Shown: positions 1 to 18,010 of the stretch, piece by piece
Numbering within the stretch: the stretch's first letter is position 1
Layout of the letters: every line of letters starts with the position of its first letter
Translations under genes and position numbers: made by a program
Assembly (NCBI RefSeq): GCF_048771995.1
Contig: NC_133030.1
Location: 52,536,501-52,600,500, forward strand
DNA: 64,000 nucleotides
Source of the DNA: Taeniopygia guttata
Lineage: Eukaryota; Chordata; Aves; Passeriformes; Estrildidae
Direction: 5' to 3'
The notes under the pieces: generated by a model
The model's database searches: none
Seen by the model: only the letters and a program-made list of their open reading frames with translations
Told to the model about the DNA's origin: nothing

Positions 1-236
1 TGCGCTGTCAAATCTACCACTAAACCATGTCCCCAAGTGCCACATCTACACATCTTTTGAATACCTACAGGGATGGTGATTGAATCACTTCTGTGGGCAG
101 CCTGTTCCAATGCCTGACTACCCTTTCCATGAAGAAATTTTTTCTCATACCCAATCTAAACCTCCCTTGGCACAACTTGAGGCCAATTCTTCTTGTCCTG
201 TCACTTGTTACCTGGGAGATGACTGACTGCAATGGT
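1..236 (-). mobile_element. CR1 LINE fragment, cut by the window edge
   Basis: The - strand frame reads [20 protein letters not shown] then [19 protein letters not shown]. This is the standard C-terminal part of CR1 ORF2 (RFRLDIRKNFFTERV...HWNRLPREVVESPSL). The + strand continues with the reverse complement of the CR1 3' UTR (AAATCTACCACTAAACCATG). The 3' end lies outside the window. It sits in a CCNK intron, antisense to CCNK, and ends about 40 bases before the acceptor tract of the exon at 276. Confidence 0.88.
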
Positions 237-275
237 CTTATTCTTGTCTTTTTTTTTTTTCTTTTTTTCAAACAG

Positions 276-309
276 GCCGTATCTCCAAAAGAAGAAACAA
301 AGGCAGCAG
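276..309 (+). CDS. CCNK: CCNK (cyclin K) internal coding exon, third from last
   Basis: This 34-base exon encodes [11 protein letters not shown] plus the first base of a glutamate codon. It has a strong T-rich tract before the acceptor CAG at 273-275 and a donor GTAAAT starting at 310. The peptide matches the stretch of cyclin K that carries a KEETKAAE motif between the Gln/Pro-rich linker and the proline-rich tail. Established knowledge: cyclin K is the regulatory subunit of CDK12 and CDK13, nuclear kinases that phosphorylate the RNA polymerase II C-terminal domain and sustain transcription of long genes. The exon ends in phase 1, which matches the next exon at 1362. On its own it is too short to be diagnostic; the call rests on the frame continuing through the next two exons. 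The N-terminal cyclin boxes lie upstream of the window. Confidence 0.9.
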
Positions 310-1361
310 GTAAATATTAATATTCTATTCATGTTGCTTCCATTTTACTGTTGAAACCAAAGTAATTTGCTGACATGCACTTAGTTAGTTTGCTTATAGG
401 CTTGGCAGTTCTAAACTATTTTGATCCTGATAATGTACCTTAAATATATGCAATAACTGTTTTTAAAATGTTCCTAACTACAAAACTTGAAATAAATTGA
501 GTATAGCTGTGCCCAAAGAGTTCCTTAATAGGGTAAATTTAGTAGAAGTCTTGCTAAACTAGTCAACTCTCAATGTATAACTGCATGCATCATTTGGTAG
601 TAGTTCCTCAGCAAGCTGTGAGGCCTTGAAGTGACTGAAGGTACCATGTCATTAAATACCTGCACTAACAGTGAGTGGTTGGTAATCAGTGGTGTTTGTA
701 GTTGGTTGTTGGCATGGCTGCCACTAAAAGGCATTTTGTGTCAATAGATAGTGTAGTGAAAGAAATGTATACTCACTGCAATGATCATACCTACTTATTT
801 TGTTTATTTGGGGTTTTTTCTTCACTTTGCTGGTTTGGAACAAAGTCATGCAGCTTAGCTAGGATGTACTTCTTAAGGAAGTCTGGCAGTTATTCCCCTG
901 TAGCTCTGCAGATAGATTCCAGACAGCTGTCTCTTATACCTCCTCTCTCCTGTCCAGTCGCTATTTTGTTTGGTTTATGACACACATTCCCCTAGCAGAG
1001 CAAAGGTCAACTTCTGAGAGATGTTCCAACTACTTACAAGTTAAAGTTTTAGGCTAGAAAGCATACACTTGCTCATCTTCACTTACATACTGTTATTGGG
1101 ACAGTTTGTCTCCAGTTACAAAGTCACTTGAGCTTGTAGGTATACATTCTTTTGGAAGACTTGTGTGTGATACGTCATGCCACTTATTTGTACAAAGGTG
1201 TTGATTTTAGTTTTCTTTGTTAAACATACCTAGTAAATAGGATTTCCACTGCCCTTTTGCATAGTGTAATGTGATATGATAATCATTATCGTGAAGCAGA
1301 GTTTGAATTTGGAAAATATTGCAGAGCAATAACCGATCACAAACTGACAAATGTTTTTTAG
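310..1361 (+). other. CCNK: CCNK intron between the exons at 276 and 1362
   Basis: A 1.05-kb GT-AG intron of ordinary AT-rich sequence. The open frame at 702-980 has no recognisable product. No repeat was recognised. Confidence 0.9.
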
Positions 1362-1436
1362 AACCACCGCCACCATCTAAAATTCCTAAAATTGAAACTT
1401 CACATCCACCAATACCTCCTGCACATCCACCTCCAG
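1362..1436 (+). CDS. CCNK: CCNK (cyclin K) internal coding exon, second from last
   Basis: A 75-base exon between acceptor TTTTTTAG (ending 1361) and donor GTAAGC (from 1437). Joined to the preceding exon it reads [19 protein letters not shown] and then PAHPPP. This is the start of the proline-rich C-terminal region of cyclin K, including the recognisable KIPKIET segment. It enters and leaves in phase 1, so skipping it would keep the frame and remove 25 residues. This region is low complexity and probably disordered; it is outside the cyclin fold that binds CDK12/CDK13. The sequence agrees with vertebrate cyclin K as I remember it, with a few substitutions. No alignment was run. Confidence 0.93.
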
Positions 1437-3469
1437 GTAAGCTTTTATTTTCTTAAACACATTTAGTCTTGTTAACTTCCTTGCTTTTCATTCAGGTGGT
1501 GGTGGGCAATGGTGTGGGGGCAGGGGTTTGTTGCCTTGATTAATCTGCTTGTCAAGTAAAAATACAAGGTTGATAAGCTCTAGAGGGAATTTCATCATAG
1601 TAGCACAGGCTTTTCCAGACAGAAGTAAAAATCTTAGAATGGAAACAAGACTATACTATGTGGATAAAGGCTAAAAGGGACTTCTTGATCTCAAAAGGAT
1701 GGTAGATGCCATAGTGGATTATGAGACAGCCTTCAGCTGTCCTATAGAAGTTTTCCATGTTTTATCTGTCATACAGAAATTCTGCAGGTGTGCAACTTCC
1801 AAACAATAATTAAAAAAAAAAAAAAACAAAACAGGGGGATACTTTTTTGTTGTACCTTAAAAGAGGATTTTTTTTTTTTTTTTTTGCCAGGGAACACTAA
1901 TACTGCACACATGCTGTATGTTTGCAAAATAAACTGTACTGTTGTAAAAATGTGTTTCCAGTGCCTTGATGCATTAGCTGTCTTCCAGTGACCCTTAAAT
2001 ATGACATAAGTATTTCACAGTCCATGGTCCATAATGTAGCTGTAAGATGACAGCTTCTAAAGGAAACTAGGAGAGAGAAAAGCAGTGCCCTGAAATTTAG
2101 TAGGACAATTTTTCTCATTTGTTAAAATCTAAGAATGAAGTTTTTCTAAATACCATGCTCATTATTCCTTCAGTTGTTACATCTTGAATACACATCTTGC
2201 ATCCAGAATGGTTCTGAAAATGAGCAAATGAGGAAATTGTTGCCTGCTACAATTTAGGAGCTTGAAGTCACTGAAATCATGAGTACCACAGCCAGCATGC
2301 CCACTTTGTGTGATTTAATTACGTGGCTTTCCTAGGGGGCAATTTTGCTGTTAAAATCCTATTTAGGCAGGTAATGGATGTATTTCCTTGTTACCTGAAA
2401 TTTTCCTCTTTGTTTATACAAGGATGTAATTGCACAAGCACTGAAACATAACAAAACTAAAGGGCAGCTCTGTGGAAGTCAGGTGAAAAAAAAGAATGCA
2501 TCTTGACCAAGTGAACTAGGAGGAGGATTTATGTCAAATTCTGTTTAACAATGACCGTGTAGTATGCCACTAGAAATTACTGCCCTGCATGCGTTTCAAA
2601 ATAGCTTTTCTTACTGAACAATGTTGTAGATACTCATATATACAAGCAAGATGTCCCAAACCCTTTTCTATTGGTCCTGATAATCTCTCTGACCATACAG
2701 AGAGGCTGCTATCAGGTTAGTCATCCTAGTGGTATTAACTTACTTTATAATGTCTGCATTAAGAGGATAAACGATTCTTATTTAAAGAGAAGACTGCTTA
2801 AAGCATGTTCTTTCCAGAAGTGGCTAATTTAATTCTGTAAAATGCTGACCTTTTTATGAACTCCTCCAGAGTGTCAGGTACTGAGTTCACTGAAATTAAT
2901 CAGTGGGCAAAGCTGATCAGATTTCACGTCCTTCTTACTTACCCTTTAGTTTTCTTTTCCTCTTTCTTTGGTAAACAGGTTTAGAACTGAGTGTGAAAGA
3001 CTTGAGACTTTGGCCTGTGTTCTCAAATAATGTTTCCCAATGTGTGAGGCAGGTGAAGTGCAGAGGGTAATCCCAGGCCACCTCCTGGACTACCAAAGAG
3101 GTAGAAAGGATATCTGAACTAGAGATTTTTGGTATCATGAGTCCTGTGACTTTTTAAATCCACTAGTTGTGATTCCATCCATCCAGTCTGTTAATTCTGC
3201 TGATTGTACAACAATATTTAAATTCATCTTTCTTATTACTATTTTTATCATTTAACTTTTAGAATGGGAAAAACTGACCTTGAAGCTTTGATAGGCAGCT
3301 TAGTTGGTTTTTAGTGACTTGAGACTGTCTGACTGGATACCATATGGCATTCAAAGACTTAGAGAATTGAGTTCTCTTTTGCTAATTTAACTGGAGGAAA
3401 AATATGAAGTATTCAGAAGCTGTTCTTGCCACTCCCCTTCAAAAAAATAAATTAAATTTTCTTTTCCAG
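1437..3469 (+). other. CCNK: CCNK last coding intron
   Basis: A 2.0-kb GT-AG intron. It contains a 15-A run (1812-1826) and an 18-T run (1868-1885) that could pair, and the T run is followed by GCCAG, a strong-looking cryptic acceptor (see findings). Otherwise there are only short open frames without recognisable products. Confidence 0.9.
1812..1885. repeat. Poly-A (15) and poly-T (18) runs 41 bases apart
   Basis: A run at 1812-1826 and T run at 1868-1885 inside the last CCNK coding intron. Transcribed together they could form an A/U stem. No retrotransposon body is recognisable between them. Confidence 0.85.
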
Positions 3470-4092
3470 AGCGCAAGCCGCCTTTGACAACAGCAGTTTC
3501 AATGGGAGAACCAGAGCAATCTGCTCCTGTGGATTCAGTAGATGTGCCAAAGGTCCAGATTCCTCCTCCTACTCATCCTGCCCCAGTACATCAACCTCCC
3601 CCTCTGCCACATCGTCCCCCACCCCCACCCCCCACCAGTTATATTACAGGAATGTCTACTACAAATTCTTACATGTCAGGGGAGGGTTATCAAAGTCTCC
3701 AGTCAATGATGAAAACAGAAGCACCAACATACGGAGCTTTACCGCCAGCCTATGGACCACCAGCTCATCTACCATATCATCCTCATGTCTACCCTCCCAA
3801 CCCTCCACCACCAGTTCCACCTCCACCCCCCGCTTCTTTCCCCCCCCCCAATATTCCACCTCCTACTCCTGGATATCCTCCTCCACCAACATACAACCCT
3901 AATTTCCCACCTCCAAGACTGCCTCCAACTCATGCAGTACCACCTCATCCACCTCCAGGGCTGGGAATGCCACCAACTAGCTACCCCCCTCCTACTGTTC
4001 CCCCAGCTGCACAGCCACCTGTACCACCTCCAATTCCTCCACCTGGTTTGCCACCTGTAGCAGGACTTGGACGTGCTACATGGATGAGATAG
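3470..4092 (+). CDS. CCNK: CCNK (cyclin K) terminal coding exon, proline-rich C-terminus
   Basis: The final coding exon starts after acceptor CTTTTCCAG (ending 3469) and runs to TAG at 4090-4092. The first codon is completed across the splice (G + AG = Glu), giving [17 protein letters not shown] and about 200 further residues. Features in order: a [20 protein letters not shown] segment with long proline runs, a less biased [19 protein letters not shown] segment, an [18 protein letters not shown] stretch, more PPP repeats, and the end GLGRATWMR. This is the characteristic tail of cyclin K; human cyclin K is about 580 residues, and the three exons here supply about 243. The tail is thought to be disordered; how it contributes to CDK12/13 function is less clear than for the cyclin boxes. 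The coding strand is C-rich, with a 10-C run at 3840-3849. Open frames on the opposite strand here are composition shadows. There is no sign of a pseudogene: introns are present and the frame is intact. Confidence 0.97.
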
Positions 4093-4800
4093 CATGAGGT
4101 AATTTGCACGAATATACCTTTATGTTGATTAGGCAGGAGTAGATAGCCAAAACCTATGTTGTAAAGATGAAGAGGAGGGTAATCTGTATAATTTAGATGA
4201 AGAAATGAGATTAAATGAAAATTTAGCTGATCTGTTTGCAGTATGGTTTATGGTGCGTTATATAGGTTTCTAGATTTTAATCAGCTTTGCAGTATCTATT
4301 CTAACTTTATACATTTGACTTAAGTTTAAATTGTCTTGACTTATTCCAGCACTGGATTACTTTGTACTAGCAAAACCAGCCATATTGGCTCAATTATATC
4401 AGTAAGAAGAAAATTTCCTTCTAGAAATCAGTGCCTATTTTTAAGTATCAAAATAGCCAGATACTATGATATATGATCTATAATAAGAAACTTCATTTTT
4501 AATAGTAAGTAAAACAACATGATGTCAAGCATAAAAGCTGCTTTATTTAAGAGAGATTCTGAATGCTAGCTGACTGGAATAATTTTGAGGTGTTTGCCTT
4601 GCTGATAGTTTTGGTTTGGAATGTACTGGTATCTTAAAATATTGTATGTTTACACCTATTTGCAAATTCCTGTACATAATATATATATTTTCTAAGTGTG
4701 AAAGTCTGAATGTAACAGCCTACTGTGATGTACATCATAGTTGTAAATGGGACTACTTTGTTCACTCTACCCAAATAAAATTGGTTCTGAATTTAGTGGA
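4093..4800 (+). other. CCNK: CCNK 3' untranslated region (inferred end)
   Basis: AT-rich sequence follows the CCNK stop codon. The first canonical AATAAA in the sense direction is at 4774-4779, so cleavage is expected roughly 10-30 bases later, giving a 3' UTR of about 0.7 kb. A short open frame at 4616-4984 lies inside and beyond it but shows no family resemblance and is treated as chance. Further sense-strand AATAAA motifs near 5968 and 6592 could support rarer longer transcripts that would overlap the CCDC85C 3' UTR. The exact end is inference. Confidence 0.7.
4774..4779 (+). terminator. CCNK: Probable CCNK poly(A) signal AATAAA
   Basis: A canonical AATAAA hexamer lies 680 bases after the CCNK stop, followed within 40 bases by a T/GT-rich stretch (TTGGTTCTGAATTTAGTGG) suited to be a downstream element. 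An ATTAAA near 4210 is a weaker upstream alternative. Confidence 0.7.
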
Positions 4801-4902
4801 TTTCCAGGTTTTTCATATTAGTTCAGAGGTCATAACTATGGTTACTCCAACATACTTACTCCAGGGTATTTCAGCAGTGGTGTCCCAAATCTTACTCATC
4901 AG

Positions 4903-4933
4903 TTTATTTAAAAAGAATGTATTTTATTTTATT
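4903..4933 (-). terminator. CCDC85C: Distal CCDC85C poly(A) signal cluster (three AATAAA on - strand)
   Basis: TTTATT on the + strand at 4903-4908, 4923-4928 and 4928-4933 reads as three AATAAA hexamers on the - strand within 31 bases. This density lies just where the CCDC85C transcript runs into the CCNK 3' end, so it is the best candidate for its distal polyadenylation site. Confidence 0.6.
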
Positions 4934-7558
4934 CAGCTAGAAGTATACACTATCACAATCAATCTCTTACTTCATTTTTACTAAAATATTTCAAAAGAAT
5001 GTTTTACACACATTATCAAAAAAAACTGTACTATTACTTTCCTTCCCCAAAAAAGTCAGAGTGGTTCAATAATAGGTAAAAACGCGTGCTAAGGTCTAAA
5101 GATTTTGCTATGTACACAACAGCAGGTGCTAACTTTTCCAGTTCTTTGTAAATCATATACAGAAAATATAGCAGGGCTGTAAGATCACAGGTTTAACAGA
5201 AATCAAACTTTAAACTGATTTCTAAAGCAGCACAAATAGACTTTCCCCACATTATGAAAAATATACAATTTTATCACTTTACAGTCATGCACTTTGAAAA
5301 AGATCAGTAGTACTCTTCCCCCCCAGTTTCTAGAAAGATAAAAGGTCACTTTAACACTGATTTCATTTAATATCTAATATTTGGATAAAAATGTGCCATT
5401 CTCAAACAAGGTTGTGCTCAGCAGTCTTATCAAGGTGCAAAGAGCCAACTGAAGCTGGTTACACTGCAGCATTTCAGGAACTGTTAAGGAAACACTGCTT
5501 ACTCCAGTCACTCCAACAAAAGTCAAGGATGTGATTTTACTTTTCTTAAGCAAGCAAAGTCCATTTGTAAACAGTGGGTGCTTTCTATGCCAGAGGATTG
5601 CAGAACCCAGGGATTCAATCTTGAAGAAATGCCCCAAATAGATGAATTTAATGGCCACTATTTCAAGGGATGCTCCCCTTCAACTTCATGTACAAAACTC
5701 CTCAGGTAGTTTTCACTGAATACTGAGCACATAGGTAAGTGAATTTAAATATGTATATAAAATATCTATTTAGACAGCTGAAAATTCAGCACCCAAGTCA
5801 TCCTATAAAGTCATTGAGCATCATTTTACCCCAGGAAGACAAATTTTAGCTCAAATTGAGTAAGTATGAAGGTTGGCAAGCCTAAAAACCCCTAAACAGT
5901 AACACTGCAAGGTACAGCACTGTCATCTTCTGCAAAATCAGTGATGTGCATCTTACATTGAAGATGATAAATAAAATCTTCAAAAGGGCAGTACCCTACA
6001 AGTATGAAGTTTGTTCAGCTGAACTGCTGGCTACCCTATAAAGTGGCTCTTCAGGATTTACAGGGCTAATTGACCTCAATTGCAGCACTGTTTCCCTTGT
6101 AGGTGAGATCTGCAGGTGGAACAAAACAAGCTTTGCTTGAAGTCAATTAATAGATTTCTAGAGAGATTTGAGAGCAGGGAATATTTGAGTGGGAACTACA
6201 TAGTGGTGAGACAAGTAATCTGATGAGTATAGCTCTGGTTTTGTTGAGAGGACCTGCTAATAGCCTCATTTACCCCTTAAATAGCAAGTGTGTCATGAAC
6301 ACAGTTAACTCTCTCCAAGTGCTGGCAACATGTTTGTTGCTTTAGTTAAAATTCACTGGCATAAATCAACCTTGTTCCAAATATACTTTAACTCTCTGCT
6401 TAATCCAGCAGTCAGATGCCACCAAAGTTTAAATGGGCCAAGCAGATAAAGTAACCCTCAGTTTGACCTTAGATGTTAAGGAATAATGATGTTCTGCTTT
6501 ACATCACCTTTTCTGTTACAGAAATCTCAATGTATAAATTGTACAGGAGGAAGACAAGTAATCACCAGTGGTGACTAGAAACTGGAGGTCAAAATAAAAA
6601 GCAGAGAGGAGGAAATCCAGAATCCTCTAAAGATGCTTAAAGGAGACAGACTCTAGAATGGATTTTTCCAGACTCCATGGGATTTAAATACTATTAGACA
6701 GAGAGCTATCTAGCTCAGTGTTCACTGACTGAGCAGTAGTAGGACATAATCTACTGGTGGGTGTGTGAGTGAGAGTATGCACTTGTGTTTTGGGGGTGGT
6801 TCTTGGTTGGTTATTTTTAAATAACCTACTTAACTGTTACATTTCTATTTCTGCAATGAATAATGAAGTGGTGCTTACTCTTAGTGGTTATTTTGTATTT
6901 TGGTCGTATTCCTTCTCTATTATTTTACTGGTTACAGGTTTTGGCTCTGACACTGCAAATCAGCCAGGCAGCTATAGTTTATTGTACACCATGGGACCAA
7001 TTACCTTTCATAAGTTGCCACATGGATTCCTTGGTATTCCTGCAGTGTTCATGTAATACAATACCACAAGTCAAGAACTCAACTGGTAGAACAAATTAAT
7101 TTAGAGGAAGAACCTGTCCAGCTAATACAACTGTAGCTGTGACTGATTCTTGTAGGGAACAAAAAGACAGTAATGGTGTTTGAGGTCATTACATCCTACA
7201 ACTAATCACTAAAATTGATGCAACTTTTGAAGAGGAGGCTTTGATCTTTTCACATGCCTGTCTTTAAAATTATTTTACACCAATGAGTTCTAATAATGAA
7301 GCCCTGCTTCCTTGGACTATTGGGAAAGAACATCTAACGAAATACAGGGACAGCTGCTGTGACAACTTGGAAAAGGAGGGAGTCAAATTCTTACAACTAC
7401 ACAGGCAGCTACTCCACAATAGCAAAATGTAAGTAAGTCCCATTATTTTATATACAACCATTCAAAGAAGCAAAAACCCACTTGTTTTGGTTCATTAACA
7501 AAAATAAAGCTTGAATGGCAGGAAGCAGGCTCACCTGACAGCCTGTGTTTATGGAGTT

Positions 7559-7564
7559 TTTATT
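7559..7564 (-). terminator. CCDC85C: Proximal alternative CCDC85C poly(A) signal
   Basis: A - strand AATAAA (TTTATT on +) about 0.98 kb after the CCDC85C stop. If used, it would give a short 3' UTR isoform. No other canonical - strand hexamer was noticed between this one and the stop codon. Confidence 0.4.
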
Positions 7565-8542
7565 CAGCTCTGCAAGGTTGTTGTTTGGTTACTTTACACA
7601 GGAACCTGTATAGGTGAGGGAACTGGTACAGGTGAGGGATCCAAAAAGAACATGAAAAAAACCCACCCAAATCTTCCTTTTGTGAAAGATGAGCTGCTTT
7701 TGAAGCTCCTGTGTAAGCCATAAGCATTGTCAGGATAGCAGTTTCTGCTGAATTATTTCATAGTGAAAGCATTACAAGAAAAGTTTTGCCATTTTGTAGG
7801 GAATACTGTTGTGTGGCTAAGTGACTTCATTCACATTACGACTGCAGAAATCCTGTGTCATTTGATAATGAAAAATTGTTCATTAACACCTGATATGGAG
7901 ACTTAAGCCTGTATGTACGCTTGTGTGATGAGTACCACTGTACAATGTAGGGCAGTACAAGTGTTTTTAGCTTGCCACTCAGTATTTTACACAGAGCCTT
8001 GTGAAAACAGTTGCATGTCATTCTTCAAAATAAGGACCTCCAAAAAAAGTGTTAGCAGCTCATGAACTTGGCAGGCAGTACACCAGTGAATTTGAATTGC
8101 ATTTTCCTTGGCTGCCTGGAGCCACTAACCTGGCTATGAATCACAGACAAGTGGGTGGACAGGAGCAATACAAACGGTGACGTCTCCGCAGGTTAAGGGT
8201 TCTTCTTGTTCCTCTTAGAAATTCTCTTGAGTTAGTTAATTCTACAAACAGACCATTACAACAAAGCAGGTTTGAACTACAATAAAAATTATGCAAGTCT
8301 GGCATTATTGGATGGTTACCCGGTGAACAGTAGCTCCAGAGCACCACAGCCTGGGAATCAGGCTTTTAGCTGCCATATTTACACTATTGTTACAAAAAAA
8401 AAGCTGAAAAAAAAGAAGAAGAAAAAAGGAAACCCTGAAAACACTCAACCCAAACTCCCAAAGAACAGGCAGCCAGAAACACTGAGCTCTGCCTCTTCAG
8501 TCTTCACAGAATCCATCACTTCCAGTTGCCAGGACGGTGTTC

Positions 8543-16940
<8,398 letters not shown>

Positions 16941-17831
16941 TCAGATTAAGATATGTGTTCATTCCCCATTGGGTGATTTAAGTAAGGATGAAGAAAATAC
17001 TCAGAAAATTTGACCACTAGCTTGTCTCAAATTCAATCCCCTTAACCACCTTCAAAGACAAAAGACACCACTACCCCTTCCTCACAAGTCACTTGATTTG
17101 ACATCATTTGAGTACTCATCCTTCTAGACTCGGGAGCAATGCAAACAAGATGATTTTCCAGCACAAACCAGTCATTTCTAAGAAGCTGTGTTTATGAAAG
17201 AAACAGTTGGCATAACTTCATTGCTTCTCTGGCAGCATTTTCACATAGACATCAAGTACCGATCTTCAGCTACAGAGAAAATTGTGAAAGCAACCTTAAA
17301 ACAAGCAGATGTCCAAACCTAATGTTGGCTGGATTTGTTTCCAAAATGCTGGCCAGTCCTCCTGCATGAAGGATTCCATTGGGAAAGATGCCGAAATTGC
17401 ATTTTACAAAAGATTTCTACTGTCCAACCAGCCTTGTAAGCATTTTTCATAGGGCTTTCCTTTTTCTACAGGCATCCAGCTTGAATTATGAGAGACACAA
17501 TATCTTTATTCAGTGAGATGCACCCTGCCTGTCCCTAATATTTTTGCATTGCTTTGTAACTCCAGGAGAAATCAACAATGAAATCATTGACCAAACTTAT
17601 ATTTAGCCTTCACATCCTTTAGGGAACACAAAGAATTATTATACTTGGGGGCCTCTGAAAGCAAATTAGGATGACAGAGCGGCATGTAGCACCATCACAG
17701 GAATGCTTTCACACATAACACACGAGGCACTCCATTCACATCTTCCCTGGGTCTAAAACACAGCATGTTTTATTCTTTGTCTCCTTACTTTGCCTTCCAC
17801 GCCAAGGCCAGCAAGTTAGTTGTGCCAGAAA

Positions 17832-18010
17832 AATCACAGAATAATAGAAACACAGAATGGTTTGGGTTTGAAGGGACCCTAAAGATCCTCTAGTTCCAAC
17901 CCCATGCCATGGGCAGGGAACCTTCCACTAAATCAGGTTGCTTAAAATCCCGTGCAGCCTGGCCTTGATCACTTCCAGGACTGGAGCATCCACAACTTCT
18001 CTGGGCAACA
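17832..18010 (-). mobile_element. CR1 LINE 3'-end fragment
   Basis: On the + strand the sequence starts with AATCACAGAATAATAGAAAC and then GAATGGTTTGGGTTTGAAGG GACC, the classic reverse complement of an avian CR1 3' terminus. It continues with a decayed form of the 3' UTR/ORF2 end (CATCCACAACTTCTCTGGGC). About 180 bases survive, truncated at the 5' side. It is in the sense direction of CCDC85C, in intron 3. Confidence 0.9.

Larger units (their letters stand above)
4890..8542 (-). other. CCDC85C: CCDC85C 3' untranslated region (inferred extent)
   Basis: The CCDC85C stop codon is at 8543-8545 on the - strand. Downstream there is no further coding similarity and no recognisable repeat until the CCNK 3' end. 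On the - strand, AATAAA motifs occur at 7559-7564 (proximal, giving about 1 kb of UTR) and as a cluster at 4903-4933 (distal, about 3.65 kb of UTR). The whole 4.9-8.5 kb interval is free of CR1 insertions, as expected for UTR under constraint. It contains AT-rich stretches, an A/G-rich segment (on +) at 8391-8430, and small open frames with no recognisable product. The distal end is inference from the signal cluster, not from transcripts. Confidence 0.6.

Noticed and set aside
65..271. 68-codon open frame on - strand next to CCNK exon
   Set aside because: It is the CR1 ORF2 end ([19 protein letters not shown]) preceded by the translated T/A tract of the splice acceptor.
3769..4095. Open frame on - strand opposite CCNK terminal exon (also + frame at 3752)
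   Set aside because: Shadow of the proline-codon-rich CCNK exon; Trp/Arg-rich translation is the reverse of CCN codons.
6808..6827. Small dyad GGTTATTT..AAATAACC in the CCDC85C 3' UTR region
   Set aside because: Only an 8-bp stem, expected by chance in AT-rich sequence.
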